This document shows positions 44,233 to 53,354 of a DNA stretch of 64,000 nucleotides, piece by piece. The stretch is from Enterococcus malodoratus ATCC 43197 (GTDB taxonomy: Bacteria > Bacillota > Bacilli > Lactobacillales > Enterococcaceae), in NCBI RefSeq assembly GCF_000407185.1, contig NZ_KE136482.1:310001-374000 (forward strand), read 5' to 3'. Numbering within the stretch: the first letter of the stretch is position 1; every line of letters begins with the position of its first letter. Both the position numbers and the translations under genes were made by a program. The notes below the pieces were generated by a model. It worked only from the letters and a program-made list of their open reading frames with translations. It was not told the DNA's origin and did not search any database.

Positions 44233-45138
44233 ATGGAACAGACGATCTTTTTAAAAAAAGAACAACATCAATTGAAAACTGATCTTCATTTTGATTTTTG
44301 CGGGATTTCAAAAACGCTGCCGTTTCATTCCTTTGGACCGGCGATTCGCCAAAATTATATTTTGCATATTGTGATGGAAGGCAAGGGAACCTACCAAGTA
44401 AAAAATCAGCAGTATCATTTAAAAAAAGGCGACCTGTTCTTGATCCGACCGGGGGATTCCACCTTTTACTTGGCTGATGGGGAAGAGCCGTGGATGTATT
44501 GCTGGCTGTCGTTTGGCGGTTCGGCTGCTGATGAGATTATTCGTCATTCTCAGTTTAAAGACGATCAATATACGATGATTTCTTCAGATATTCAAAAATA
44601 CATCGATGTGATTTTGGCATGTCTTCCTTTCGCGGAGGAGACACTAGAGAATGAATTGCATTTGAATGAGCTGACCTATCGTTTTTTAGCGGCTCTTTTG
44701 GCTGATGGTGGGAAAATTCATTTAGGCGAGCAAAAAATTTATTCGCCTTTAGCAGTAGAAACGGTGGAATACATTGAGTCGCATTATGCGGATCAATTAA
44801 CTGTGGAAGGGATCGCGCAGCACTTAGCGGTCAATCGCAGCCACTTATCGCGGGTCTTTCGCAATCATATGGCTATTAGTATTAGAGATTACATTTTAGG
44901 TGTGCGGATCAATCGTGCCGCCTTTCTGCTTTCCATGACTGATGAATCTGTTGAGCATGTCGCGGAACAAGTGGGATTTAATAGTTTAGTTGTTTTTAGT
45001 CGAATGTTTAAAAAACTGACCGGAGAAACGGCGACGACTTATCGCAAGCGAATGAAAAATGAGGATTTTAAAAATGTCTCGTTAAATGAATTGAAACAGA
45101 AGCTGGAAAAGCAGGCAATCGTTAATCGCGCAACCTGA
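44233..45138 (+). CDS. AraC family regulator with cupin sensor domain
   Basis: 301 aa. The N-terminal cupin domain (YILHIVMEGKGTYQVKNQQY, DLFLIRPGD) binds a sugar-like effector, and two helix-turn-helix motifs follow, with NRSHLSRVF and VAEQVGFNSLVVFSRMFKKLTGETATTYR. GGAGG site and a TATAAT at 44194-44199. The target operon is not obvious; the next gene deoC lies beyond a terminator. Confidence 0.9.
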   Translation: MEQTIFLKKEQHQLKTDLHFDFCGISKTLPFHSFGPAIRQNYILHIVMEGKGTYQVKNQQYHLKKGDLFLIRPGDSTFYLADGEEPWMYCWLSFGGSAADEIIRHSQFKDDQYTMISSDIQKYIDVILACLPFAEETLENELHLNELTYRFLAALLADGGKIHLGEQKIYSPLAVETVEYIESHYADQLTVEGIAQHLAVNRSHLSRVFRNHMAISIRDYILGVRINRAAFLLSMTDESVEHVAEQVGFNSLVVFSRMFKKLTGETATTYRKRMKNEDFKNVSLNELKQKLEKQAIVNRAT

Positions 45139-45166
45139 TTAAGTGAGCGTTTACAAAGAGAAACGG

Positions 45167-45206
45167 ATACCCTATACTTAATTTAAGAAGTGTAGGGTAT
45201 TTTTTT
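45167..45206 (+). terminator. terminator of the AraC gene
   Basis: ATACCCTATACTT and AAGTGTAGGGTAT pair over 13 bp with one mismatch, then seven Ts. Confidence 0.88.
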
Positions 45207-45308
45207 GTAAAATACCTGAGATGCCGGATTTTATTTGTGAATGGAATCACTTTTGCTGCAACTAGGAAAAGGCAGGCGCGTTGAAGACCAAATAGGAGGG
45301 ATCCAACT

Positions 45309-46010
45309 ATGAAAAAAGCGAGTGAGATGACTGTTGAAGAATTAGGTGCTTATATTGATCAGTCGGTGTTGAAGCCTGATTTCACTGAAGCCGAGATTCG
45401 CCAATACATCCAAGAGGGGATCGATTATCATTGTGCGACCGTTTGTGTCAACCCGTCTTCGCTAGACATTGCAGCGGAGCTGACTAAGGGCACAGATACA
45501 AAGATTTGTGTCGTTTGTGATTTTCCTTTCGGGACCAGTACAACTCCGTCCAAAGTTTTGCAAGCTGAGACCTATTGCCAGCGGGAAGATATTGATGAAT
45601 TGGATATTGTCGCAAATTTTGGTTGGATTCGCAGCGGAAAATATGATGACGTCATGAAAGAACTTTTAGTGATCGTTGAAACCTGTCATGCTCACGGAAC
45701 AGCAGTGAAGGTCATTTTTGAGACCGATACATTAAATGAGGAACAAATTCGCCAAGCCTGTGAATGTGCGATCGCGGCGAATGCCGATTTCGTTAAGACA
45801 AGTACGGGATTTCTTACCGGCTACGAAGGCAAAGGGGCGACGCCGGAAGTGATTCAGATTATGATGGATCAATGCAAAGGCCGGATCAAGATCAAAGGCA
45901 GCGGCGGTATTCGTACGCGGGAGGATTTCTTAAGATTGATCGATATGGGAATTGACCGCATGGGGATCGGCTTTAGGTCAACACCAGTTGTGTTAGGATT
46001 AGATAAATAA
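45309..46010 (+). CDS. deoC: deoxyribose-phosphate aldolase
   Basis: 233 aa TIM-barrel class I aldolase that splits deoxyribose-5-phosphate into acetaldehyde and glyceraldehyde-3-phosphate. The Schiff-base lysine is K163 in ADFVKTSTGF; KVIFETD and IKGSGGIRT are conserved. AGGAGGG site. No other nucleoside genes are adjacent; the YdeI-like gene follows after 1 nt. Confidence 0.95.
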   Translation: MKKASEMTVEELGAYIDQSVLKPDFTEAEIRQYIQEGIDYHCATVCVNPSSLDIAAELTKGTDTKICVVCDFPFGTSTTPSKVLQAETYCQREDIDELDIVANFGWIRSGKYDDVMKELLVIVETCHAHGTAVKVIFETDTLNEEQIRQACECAIAANADFVKTSTGFLTGYEGKGATPEVIQIMMDQCKGRIKIKGSGGIRTREDFLRLIDMGIDRMGIGFRSTPVVLGLDK

Positions 46011-46011
46011 T

Positions 46012-46575
46012 ATGGATGATAACTTACTTTTTGAAACGCGCGATGATTTTCGAACTTGGCTCACAGAAAATGCTCAAACTAGCGGAGGTGTGTGGCTGAA
46101 GTTCGGAAAAACGAAGGAACTCAAAACAGTCAAAGCTGGAGAAGCATTGGAAGAAGCATTGTGCTTTGGTTGGATCGACGGTGTGATGAAAAAACTCGAT
46201 GAGCAGGCATATATCAAATATTTTGCTCCTCGCCGTAAGAACAGCAAATGGTCTGAGAAAAACAAAAAAATCGTTGCGAAGCTGGAGCAACAAGAGTTGA
46301 TGACTGAACTCGGACGGGAAAAGATCGCTGAGGCGAAGAAAAATGGACAGTGGGACAATGCTGCAAAGCCATCAGCGATTACTGAGGAGCAGATCTTGGA
46401 AGTAGCGATACTGCTAAAGGAAAATACTGAGGCCGCGAGAAATTTTGAAAATATGCCGCCATCAGTTAAAAAGACCTATACGCGAGCCTATCTTGATGCC
46501 AAAACGGAGGCTGGACGTGCAAAACGTTTGGCTTGGATGATGGATCGTTTGGAAAAAAATTTAAGACCGATGTAA
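46012..46575 (+). CDS. YdeI/OmpD-associated family protein
   Basis: 187 aa. The GGVWLKFGKTKE, CFGWIDGVMKKLDE and YIKYFAPRRKNSKWSEKN tracts match the YdeI-like family, some of which are linked to peptide or oxidative stress protection. The function is not established. It begins 1 nt after the deoC stop codon, so its translation is probably coupled to deoC. Confidence 0.85.
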   Translation: MDDNLLFETRDDFRTWLTENAQTSGGVWLKFGKTKELKTVKAGEALEEALCFGWIDGVMKKLDEQAYIKYFAPRRKNSKWSEKNKKIVAKLEQQELMTELGREKIAEAKKNGQWDNAAKPSAITEEQILEVAILLKENTEAARNFENMPPSVKKTYTRAYLDAKTEAGRAKRLAWMMDRLEKNLRPM

Positions 46576-46577
46576 GC

Positions 46578-46617
46578 AAAGACGCTGGAATCTCAAGAGG
46601 ATTCCAGCGTCTTTTTT
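46578..46617 (+). terminator. terminator of deoC and the YdeI-like gene
   Basis: AAAGACGCTGGAATC and GATTCCAGCGTCTTT form a perfect 15-bp stem followed by Ts. Confidence 0.93.
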
Positions 46618-46632
46618 TGCGGCTTGCTAGTA

Positions 46633-47718
46633 TCAGCGAATATAATTCGACAATTCTTTTTGATAGTCTTGCCAATTTTCTGCGCCGGTATTTAAATAGT
46701 GAGCCAGCAAATAACCGATATATGGTCCAGTCGTCAAACCAGAGGAACCTAATCCGCTAGCGACGAGCAGTTGATCATTCAATTGACCGAAAAACGGAGC
46801 GAAGTCAGAGGTATATGCGCGAGTTCCGACACGGTAATGAGCAGGAGCCGCTAATAGTTTTTCTGGATCAGCAAGGAAACGACGAGCCCCCTGCGTAAGC
46901 TGATCAAAAGCTTCTTGAGTTTCTGCCAAATCCCAAGCGGCGTCATTTTCGTGTGTCGCTCCCAACAAAATTTTTCCATCCAAGAAGGGGATCAAATCCG
47001 CTTCCCCGTCCAGCATGGCGACGGGGAAGTTCCCGCTATTTTTAAAGGTCGTTTGGAAAACTAAAAGCTGTCCTTTTTGCGGACGTAAATCTACTTGGTA
47101 ACCTAAGGGAGTCAGCAGTTCTTTTAAATGCGGACCGACAGTCAAAATAAGTTGATCGAAAGTTTTCTGTGTTTCTCCAGCGATGACAGTTTGAGCATTC
47201 GCTAACTGAACACGTTGGGAAATAAAGCCGACACCTTTTTCTTCGGCCTTTTTACGCATCCAGAGTAAATAGGCTTTGCCATCTAAACGACCGCCGCCGC
47301 TGATTTTTAGAGCGGAGAAAGGCTTTAACAACGGCAGTTCCTGCTGTGTTTGTTTGCCAGACAGTAGGGTGATTTGACCAATTTCTGGAGCTTCCTTTTT
47401 TCGTTCTTCCGCTAATGCTAAAAGTTCATCCAATTGTTTTTCTGGACGTAAGAGGAGCGTGCCAGATCGCTGATAGATGGTATGATCCAGATGGAAATCT
47501 TGGATCAATTTTGGGAAAAAGGCTGCGCCGTCTTTGGCCAGCCGATACCATTGTTGGTTTCGGCGTTTTGAAAGCCAGGGAGAAATGATTCCGGCACTGG
47601 CTTTAGTTGCTTGTCCGGTCGGTTCGTCAAACACTGTTACCTGATATTTTGTTGGGTCTAAATAATTTGCCAGCGTCATACCAATAATGCCGCCGCCAAT
47701 AATTGCGATTTTTTTCAT
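46633..47718 (-). CDS. FAD-dependent oxidoreductase, DAO/DadA type
   Basis: 361 aa. N-terminal IAIIGGGIIGMTLANYL binds FAD; ASAGIISPW follows, and the C-terminal VASGLGSSGLTTGPYIGYLLAHYL closes the DAO fold. It belongs with glycine oxidases and D-amino acid dehydrogenases; the exact amine substrate is unknown. Monocistronic. Confidence 0.88.
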   Translation of the reverse strand: MKKIAIIGGGIIGMTLANYLDPTKYQVTVFDEPTGQATKASAGIISPWLSKRRNQQWYRLAKDGAAFFPKLIQDFHLDHTIYQRSGTLLLRPEKQLDELLALAEERKKEAPEIGQITLLSGKQTQQELPLLKPFSALKISGGGRLDGKAYLLWMRKKAEEKGVGFISQRVQLANAQTVIAGETQKTFDQLILTVGPHLKELLTPLGYQVDLRPQKGQLLVFQTTFKNSGNFPVAMLDGEADLIPFLDGKILLGATHENDAAWDLAETQEAFDQLTQGARRFLADPEKLLAAPAHYRVGTRAYTSDFAPFFGQLNDQLLVASGLGSSGLTTGPYIGYLLAHYLNTGAENWQDYQKELSNYIR

Positions 47719-47930
47719 GGATTGTACTTCCTCTTTCTATTTAAAGAACTTATTTTCCAAAAATCATGAAAATGAGTCCGTTGATCGTTGAAGCTGTTTT
47801 TTACCTTTAGATCAGGCCTGCTTATTATTTAAGACTTTGGAGCAGACAAAGTAAAAAGCAACCGAATAGCTTTCCGTTGTTGATTTTGACACACTAGAAA
47901 CATTTTTTCAATAATTCTGAAATATTTTAC

Positions 47931-47972
47931 TTTACCTGTCGTAGTAATTGTCGTACAATGATTACAACGACA
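47931..47972 (+). promoter_or_regulatory. promoter and operator of the PadR gene
   Basis: TTTACC, 17 nt, TACAAT (47954-47959). TGTCGTAGTAAT (47937-47948) and ATTACAACGACA (47961-47972) are an 11-of-12 inverted repeat that encloses the -10 box, so the PadR protein probably represses itself. Confidence 0.7.
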
Positions 47973-47999
47973 GATGAAGTAATTTCAGGAGGTGGCAAA

Positions 48000-48326
48000 A
48001 TGATTTCGAGCGATGGAATTCGCGGCTACAATGATGTCATCATCTTGTCCGTACTGAAGGATGGGGATTCGTATGGTTATGCTGTTTCCCAAAAAATTCG
48101 TGATGTGAGTGAAGAAGTCTATATTATCAAGGAGACGACACTCTATTCCGCGTTTAATCGTTTGGAGAAAAATGGCTATATCCGATCTTATCCGGGAGAA
48201 GTTACTCATGGAAAAAAGCGAACTTATTATCAGATTACAGATAAAGGTCTAACTTTTTTAGAAGAGAAACGGGATGAGTGGCAGCAAACTAAAAAAGTAG
48301 TGAACCGATTTATGAAAGAAGGGTAA
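48000..48326 (+). CDS. PadR family transcriptional regulator
   Basis: 108 aa. A winged helix with ILSVLKDGDSYGYAVSQKI, TTLYSAFNRLEKNGYI and KKRTYYQITDKG, all canonical for PadR. ATG 48000 has AGGAGGTGG. The following membrane protein with an HAAS domain starts 4 nt later, the usual PadR/HAAS pairing seen with envelope-stress modules. Confidence 0.93.
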   Translation: MISSDGIRGYNDVIILSVLKDGDSYGYAVSQKIRDVSEEVYIIKETTLYSAFNRLEKNGYIRSYPGEVTHGKKRTYYQITDKGLTFLEEKRDEWQQTKKVVNRFMKEG

Positions 48327-48329
48327 AAA

Positions 48330-49274
48330 ATGGATACGATTAAAAATTATGTTGAGACATTGTTTCTCGAATTTCCCAATACGAAAGAAGTGCAACGAGC
48401 AAAGCAAGAGATTTTGACGATTATGGAAGATCATTATTTGGCATTATTAGACGAGGGAAAAAGTGAACACGAAGCGATTGGACAGGTTATCAGTGAATTT
48501 GGTTCTGTCGACGAATTACGAGAAGAATTAGAATTTGCGACGCGTGAAAAGGAACCAGATAACGCGATTGAAGAAGAAGAAATGATTCAATATTTAATGG
48601 GTCGCAAGAGAGACGCAAAGGGCTTGAGCCTAGGAATCAGCGGCTGTTTGTTAGCGGTTGGAACATTGATTGGACTAAGCACACGTGGGGCTGAAATGAT
48701 GGGCTTTTTACTATTCTTCATTATCATAGCGATCAGTGTCGGGATCATTATTTATAATGGGATGCAATTTTCGAAAAATGGCTTAGCCTTGAATGACCGC
48801 TATGTTTCGGTTGATTTAAATAAAGAAGCGCAAAAATTAAAACAAGGGTATCAAAAAAGTTTTCAAGTGAGTTTAGTATTTGGTATTTGTTTGTGTGTAT
48901 TGAGTGTTTCGCCGATCTTCTTTTTCCAAATGTTTACGTATGCGGAATACGGTATTCCGGTTATGTTCTTCTTTTTGGCAATCGGGGTATTCTTGATTAT
49001 TTACGGCAGTATCATTTTCAGCAGCTTTGATAAATTTATCAAGGAAAAATATTTTATTGCAGATGAAGATACGCTGGGACCAAATGCAATGCAGGAAAAG
49101 TACGGCGATTCAGCACGTACGAAGCATTTGCTGGAACGTGTTTACTGGCCAATTATTGTGATGATTTACTTTAGCTGGTCGTTCTTGACGCATTCATGGG
49201 GCTACAGCTGGATGATTTTTGTCATGGCAGGAATCTTTTATAGTGTTTTGGAGGCAATTTTTGTAAAAAAGTAG
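48330..49274 (+). CDS. HAAS-domain (DUF1700-like) membrane protein
   Basis: 314 aa. The N-terminal 75 residues are helical (VETLFLEFPNTKEVQRAKQEI, here described as residues about 8-28) and match the HAAS/permease-prefix domain. The rest has about seven membrane segments. Such proteins are partners of PadR regulators; function is not established. Confidence 0.85.
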   Translation: MDTIKNYVETLFLEFPNTKEVQRAKQEILTIMEDHYLALLDEGKSEHEAIGQVISEFGSVDELREELEFATREKEPDNAIEEEEMIQYLMGRKRDAKGLSLGISGCLLAVGTLIGLSTRGAEMMGFLLFFIIIAISVGIIIYNGMQFSKNGLALNDRYVSVDLNKEAQKLKQGYQKSFQVSLVFGICLCVLSVSPIFFFQMFTYAEYGIPVMFFFLAIGVFLIIYGSIIFSSFDKFIKEKYFIADEDTLGPNAMQEKYGDSARTKHLLERVYWPIIVMIYFSWSFLTHSWGYSWMIFVMAGIFYSVLEAIFVKK

Positions 49275-49291
49275 CATAGCTTTACTTAATG

Positions 49292-49331
49292 AAACTGTCC
49301 TAAGTGTTGAAGGCTTAGGACAGTTTTTTTT
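49292..49331 (+). terminator. terminator of the PadR operon
   Basis: AAACTGTCCTAAG and CTTAGGACAGTTT form a perfect 13-bp stem followed by Ts. Confidence 0.93.
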
Positions 49332-49401
49332 TGCTGCTTTTCTCGTCAGATCTTTATGCGTAAATGATTGACAAAAAATCAGAATAAACTTAAACTAAAA
49401 G

Positions 49402-49415
49402 CGAACATATGTTTG
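49402..49415 (+). promoter_or_regulatory. LexA/DinR SOS box
   Basis: CGAACATATGTTTG fits the Gram-positive consensus CGAACRNRYGTTYG at every position, 21 nt before the polymerase start. It implies DNA-damage induction. Confidence 0.88.
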
Positions 49416-49435
49416 TATTTTAGGAGGTGGTTTTG

Positions 49436-50734
49436 ATGAATGTTTACGAAGGAGAGCCCGTTAGAGATATTTTTTGTATGGATTCCAAAAGTTTTTATGC
49501 CAGCGTTGAATGTATTGAGCATGGTTGGCATCCGCTAGAAACATTATTAGTCGTAATGAGCGGCGATCGAGAGAACGCAGGATTGGTTCTGGCTGCAAGT
49601 CCGAAAGCGAAAGAGGTTTTAGGCATCAGTAATGTCAGTCGCGGCTTTGAAATTCCCAATCATCCTGACCTTAAAATCGTGCCGCCGCGGATGACGCTCT
49701 ATATTCAATACCACATGCGCATCCAAGAAATTTTTCGTTCGTATATGGCAGAAGAAGATATTCATACATATAGCATCGATGAACAATTTGGTGATTTGAC
49801 TCACAGCTGGAATTTATTTGGTGCCAGCTCGGCAGAAGTGGGTAAAAAAATTCAGGCTGAAATTATTGATAAGCTTGGTATTTATACGTCGTTGGGGATG
49901 GGGGACAATCCTCTATTAGCGAAAATCGCGATGGATAATGAAGCGAAGCATGAGAAAGAGCGCTTTGCTCAATGGCACTATCAGGATGTCCCAGCAAAAA
50001 TTTGGCCGCTTCGTTTGAGTGATTTTTGCGGAATCGGCAGTCGAATGGAACGCCGGTATCAAATGATGGGGATGAAAACGATGGGAGATTTGGCTCACAC
50101 AGATCCTTTTGTTTTGAAGAACCATTTTGGTGTAATGGGCATGCAGCATTATATGCATGCTTGGGGAATCGATCGTTCTGTTTTGTCGCAAAAAGATTTG
50201 TACCCTACTAAGGAAAAATCGATTGGAAACTCCCAAGTTTTACCGAGAAATTATGCGCATAAGGCGGATATTTTGACCGTTGTGGCTGAAATTTGCGAAC
50301 AGGTCGCTCAACGTTTGCGCAAGGCGGATGTTTTGGGCGGAACGCTGCATTTGGGAATGGCTTATGCTTATTTCGGCAGCGGAAAGCGCGGCGGTTTTCA
50401 TCATCAGGTGAAGATTCCGCCAACCCACCAAGCAAGAGAGCTGACGCGTGTTGCATTTTCATTGTTTGAAAAATATTGGGATCATTCGGAAGTGCGAAAT
50501 ATTTCCATTACTGTTTCTTCCTTGCGGCCAGCAGGAAACCTGCAGCTAAATCTGTTTGAAGATCCGCAGCAGACGATCAAAGAAGAGAAAATTGATGAGG
50601 TCATTGCGCAAATTCGCAGCCGCTACAAGTTCACGTCGATCGTCCGTGCTCATTCGTTAAATGAAGGAGCAACCGCAATCAAGCGAGCTGGGTTGGTCGG
50701 CGGTCATGCGGGCGGAATGGAAGGGATGGATTAA
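49436..50734 (+). CDS. Y-family DNA polymerase, UvrX/UmuC type
   Basis: 432 aa error-prone polymerase for lesion bypass. The metal-binding residues lie in IFCMDSKSFYASVEC and TYSIDEQF; a helix-hairpin-helix (LRLSDFCGIGSRMERR) and little-finger domain follow. ATG 49436 sits 8 nt after AGGAGG. It is controlled by an SOS box and followed 2 nt later by a YolD-like gene, the usual pair in Firmicutes chromosomes and plasmids. Confidence 0.94.
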   Translation: MNVYEGEPVRDIFCMDSKSFYASVECIEHGWHPLETLLVVMSGDRENAGLVLAASPKAKEVLGISNVSRGFEIPNHPDLKIVPPRMTLYIQYHMRIQEIFRSYMAEEDIHTYSIDEQFGDLTHSWNLFGASSAEVGKKIQAEIIDKLGIYTSLGMGDNPLLAKIAMDNEAKHEKERFAQWHYQDVPAKIWPLRLSDFCGIGSRMERRYQMMGMKTMGDLAHTDPFVLKNHFGVMGMQHYMHAWGIDRSVLSQKDLYPTKEKSIGNSQVLPRNYAHKADILTVVAEICEQVAQRLRKADVLGGTLHLGMAYAYFGSGKRGGFHHQVKIPPTHQARELTRVAFSLFEKYWDHSEVRNISITVSSLRPAGNLQLNLFEDPQQTIKEEKIDEVIAQIRSRYKFTSIVRAHSLNEGATAIKRAGLVGGHAGGMEGMD

Positions 50735-50736
50735 TC

Positions 50737-51156
50737 ATGATTTATGATGATGAAAGTGCGGAACAACTATTTATGGACGCCAAGCGGGTGTATCAGGATC
50801 GCGGGATGATGAAATGGATCGGGTTTTATTTATCAGATCATACTGCGGTGCTGGATAAAGAGTCCAAAGAACGCAATCGGATTAATGATGAAAAGGAACA
50901 AATGACCGTTGAAGAAATCGGCGAGACCCTGCAAAGGGCGTATCTGCAAAATAAGCGGATTGCTATTCAATTGGAGGCTTTGGACAGCGAAGGGAATTTC
51001 TTAGATGACCTTGTGGGAAAAATCGTTGGACAACGAGAAGAACGAATATATTTGAACGAGGAGGAACGCGGGATGCTGCATCTGGAGATCGAACAGATCC
51101 ATCATGTAGAAGTATTGAATCCTAAGAAAATTCTTTCTCAAAAAATCATTAAGTAA
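50737..51156 (+). CDS. YolD-like protein
   Basis: 139 aa. DRGMMKWIGFYLSDHTA and the C-terminal beta-rich region with VGKIVGQREERIYL match the YolD family, which accompanies UvrX-type polymerases. Its biochemical role is unknown. Same SOS operon. Confidence 0.88.
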   Translation: MIYDDESAEQLFMDAKRVYQDRGMMKWIGFYLSDHTAVLDKESKERNRINDEKEQMTVEEIGETLQRAYLQNKRIAIQLEALDSEGNFLDDLVGKIVGQREERIYLNEEERGMLHLEIEQIHHVEVLNPKKILSQKIIK

Positions 51157-51167
51157 CGAGAAAAACA

Positions 51168-51200
51168 AAAAAGCCGCGGCGGGAAGCGTCGCGGCTTTTT
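51168..51200. terminator. bidirectional terminator
   Basis: AAAAAGCCGCGGC and GTCGCGGCTTTTT pair with one G-T; T-tracts on both strands. Confidence 0.9.
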
Positions 51201-51202
51201 GC

Positions 51203-51772
51203 TTAGAATATTTTGAATTCGTTTAATGGCCAGAAACGCAAGAGCACTTTTCCTTGGATCAATGATTTGTTGACGAAGCCGAAGATGCGGCTGTCTTTGG
51301 AAATCAACCGGTTGTCACCTAAAACAAAATACTGATTTTTAGGAACGGTCACATCAAAATCAGTCGTAAAGCTGGTGGCATTTGCTGCCTGTTCTTGGAA
51401 CGCGGTACTGTAGGAATATTCATCAGCAAGCTTATCTTTTTTGAATTTCTCTTTAAACTCATCCAGATACGGCTCCGCATATTTCTTTCCATTGATCGTT
51501 AGAACGTTATCTTTCATCACCACATGATCACCGGGCAGGCCGATAATCCGTTTCACCACATAAAGATTTGTGTCATCAGGTTCTTTCGTCGTAATAATAT
51601 CTTGCCTCTCTAAATTGGATATTTTAGACGTAATCAATCGTTGTTTGTCATGCAGCGTCGGGTCCATGGAATGGCCTTCGACTCTTACTGGAGAAAAAAC
51701 AAACATCCTGGCAAGAAAAATTAGTACTATGAGAATGACTACGGGCAGCCATTCTTTGATTTTATTGTTCAT
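51203..51772 (-). CDS. lepB: signal peptidase I
   Basis: 189 aa with one N-terminal membrane segment (about 9-26). The catalytic Ser is S35 in EGHSMDPTL and the general-base Lys K74 in VVKRIIGLPGD; LGDNR and SKDSRIFGFV complete the family. It cleaves signal peptides of exported proteins outside the membrane. Monocistronic, RBS GAGGTG. Confidence 0.96.
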   Translation of the reverse strand: MNNKIKEWLPVVILIVLIFLARMFVFSPVRVEGHSMDPTLHDKQRLITSKISNLERQDIITTKEPDDTNLYVVKRIIGLPGDHVVMKDNVLTINGKKYAEPYLDEFKEKFKKDKLADEYSYSTAFQEQAANATSFTTDFDVTVPKNQYFVLGDNRLISKDSRIFGFVNKSLIQGKVLLRFWPLNEFKIF

Positions 51773-51908
51773 AGATTCACCTCATTGCTAGATTTTATCA
51801 TTCTTCAAAACAAAAAGCTCTTTTCAGCCTCTATCGGATAGAAAAGTCATTTAGGGCTAGAGAATTTGTAGCGTTTATGGGAAACTGAGAACATGAATAA
51901 TTTATTAG

Positions 51909-51977
51909 GCTGTCGGTTTTTTTGAGTAAGATCAGAAAATTTAGACATTCCTTAGGTTCAGAGGAATGATCGACAGC
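51909..51977 (+). promoter_or_regulatory. nested inverted repeats upstream of the Qnr-like gene
   Basis: GCTGTCG (51909-51915) pairs with CGACAGC (51971-51977), and CATTCCT (51946-51952) with AGGAATG (51962-51968). A promoter TAGACA-N17-AATGAT (51942-51970) overlaps the inner repeat. So these may be operators; if transcription begins further upstream they would form RNA stems. Confidence 0.45.
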
Positions 51978-52019
51978 GGGATGAAAAATAAAATATATGA
52001 CTATACAAGGAGTAAGGCA

Positions 52020-52655
52020 ATGATCAAAAATTATCCGGCACCACCGATTTTACCTAAAAATTTTTCTGAAGATTTTTATCTGGAAGACGAAGCCATTATT
52101 GAAGAGGTTCACGGCATTGATTTTGACTACAGCTATTTGACTTGTGAAAATCTGGTATTGCGTCGTTCGATCTTAGAAAAAGTCACGATGCAGCGTTCAA
52201 AACTGGTTCGCTTTGAGGCTAGTAATGTAATTTTTAAGAATTGCGATTTTTCCAATCTTGAATGGATCGGCGGGAGTTTCCATCAAGTTGTTTTTGAAAA
52301 CTGCAAATTGACGGGCTGTAATTTTGCGGAGAGCTATTTGCGAGATTGCCAGTTTCAAGACTGTCTGATCAGTTTTGGTTCCTTTAGTGCGACAAACTTG
52401 AAAAATGTAGCTTTTGAAAACTGTCAATTAGGCGATAGCGAATTTTTTGAAGTGACTTGGAAGCATCTCTTTTTGAAAAATAATGAGTTGGATAATAGTA
52501 ATTGGATGCGGACCAACTTGTCTGGCCTGGATTTTACGACCAATCAATTTAGTAAGATCGCTTTTTCGATGGAGCAGCTGAAAGGTTTGAAAGTCGATTC
52601 CTATCAAGCGATGATTATCGCGGCAGGTTTGGGCCTGCAAATTGTGGAGGGCTAA
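52020..52655 (+). CDS. Qnr-like pentapeptide repeat protein
   Basis: 211 aa, the same length as the E. faecalis Qnr homologue as I recall it. Pentapeptide repeats of the A(D/N)LXX type fill residues about 30-190, e.g. FKNCDFSNLEW, GSFHQVVFENC, CNFAESYLRDC, SEFFEVTW and SGLDF. These proteins mimic DNA and bind gyrase, lowering fluoroquinolone susceptibility. ATG 52020 follows AAGGAGTAAGG; an earlier ATG at 51966 lies within the inverted repeats. Translation runs 3 nt short of the hydrolase gene. Confidence 0.88.
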   Translation: MIKNYPAPPILPKNFSEDFYLEDEAIIEEVHGIDFDYSYLTCENLVLRRSILEKVTMQRSKLVRFEASNVIFKNCDFSNLEWIGGSFHQVVFENCKLTGCNFAESYLRDCQFQDCLISFGSFSATNLKNVAFENCQLGDSEFFEVTWKHLFLKNNELDNSNWMRTNLSGLDFTTNQFSKIAFSMEQLKGLKVDSYQAMIIAAGLGLQIVEG

Positions 52656-52658
52656 AAA

Positions 52659-53354
52659 ATGAAAAAAGAGTCAAAGAAAATTCAAGGAATTCCAGTTATC
52701 TGTTGGGGTGAGTCGAGTAAAAAGGTAATCTTGGCCTTTCACGGCGATCAATCCTATAAAGAGGATACTGTGATCCAAATTTTGGCGGAAACAGCAACAA
52801 AAAAGGGCTATCAAGTTTGGAGCTTCGACCTGCCAGAACATGGGGATCGAAAAGCGGAGGACTATCCACTGAATCCGCAAAATGTCACAGCAGACGCGGA
52901 TAAAATACTAGTTGAGATAGGGCGGCAGGCAGAAAGTATTTCATTATTTGGCTGCAGCATCGGGGCCTATTTCGCAATGATGGCTTGTCAAAATAAGAAA
53001 ATTGATCAAAGCTTTTTCTTGTCGCCAATCGTTGATATGCGAGAATTGATCGAAAATATGTTGAAATGGTCAGGTCTGACACCAGAGGATCTGCAACGAG
53101 AAAAACAAATCGAGACACCCTTTAAAACATTGGATTGGGAGTATTACACTTATGTTGCAGCTCATCCGATCAACTGGACGATTCCGACAAAGATTCTTTA
53201 CGGCGGGAAAGACAATTTGACCACAAGGGCAACTATTGAAAGGTTTTCTGAAGCGCCCCAATGTTCTCTGACGGTTTTCGAAGCAGGGGAGCATTTTTTT
53301 CACACACAGGAACAATTAGATTTTTATCAAGCATGGTTGGAAAACAATATATAA
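52659..53354 (+). CDS. alpha/beta hydrolase
   Basis: 231 aa. The nucleophile elbow is SLFGCSIGAYF (GxSxG-like), the early strand VILAFHGDQS forms the oxyanion loop, and the acid and His lie in ILYGGKDNL and EAGEHFF. Likely an esterase or lipase-like enzyme of unknown substrate. GGAGGG site; same operon as the Qnr-like gene. Confidence 0.88.
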   Translation: MKKESKKIQGIPVICWGESSKKVILAFHGDQSYKEDTVIQILAETATKKGYQVWSFDLPEHGDRKAEDYPLNPQNVTADADKILVEIGRQAESISLFGCSIGAYFAMMACQNKKIDQSFFLSPIVDMRELIENMLKWSGLTPEDLQREKQIETPFKTLDWEYYTYVAAHPINWTIPTKILYGGKDNLTTRATIERFSEAPQCSLTVFEAGEHFFHTQEQLDFYQAWLENNI

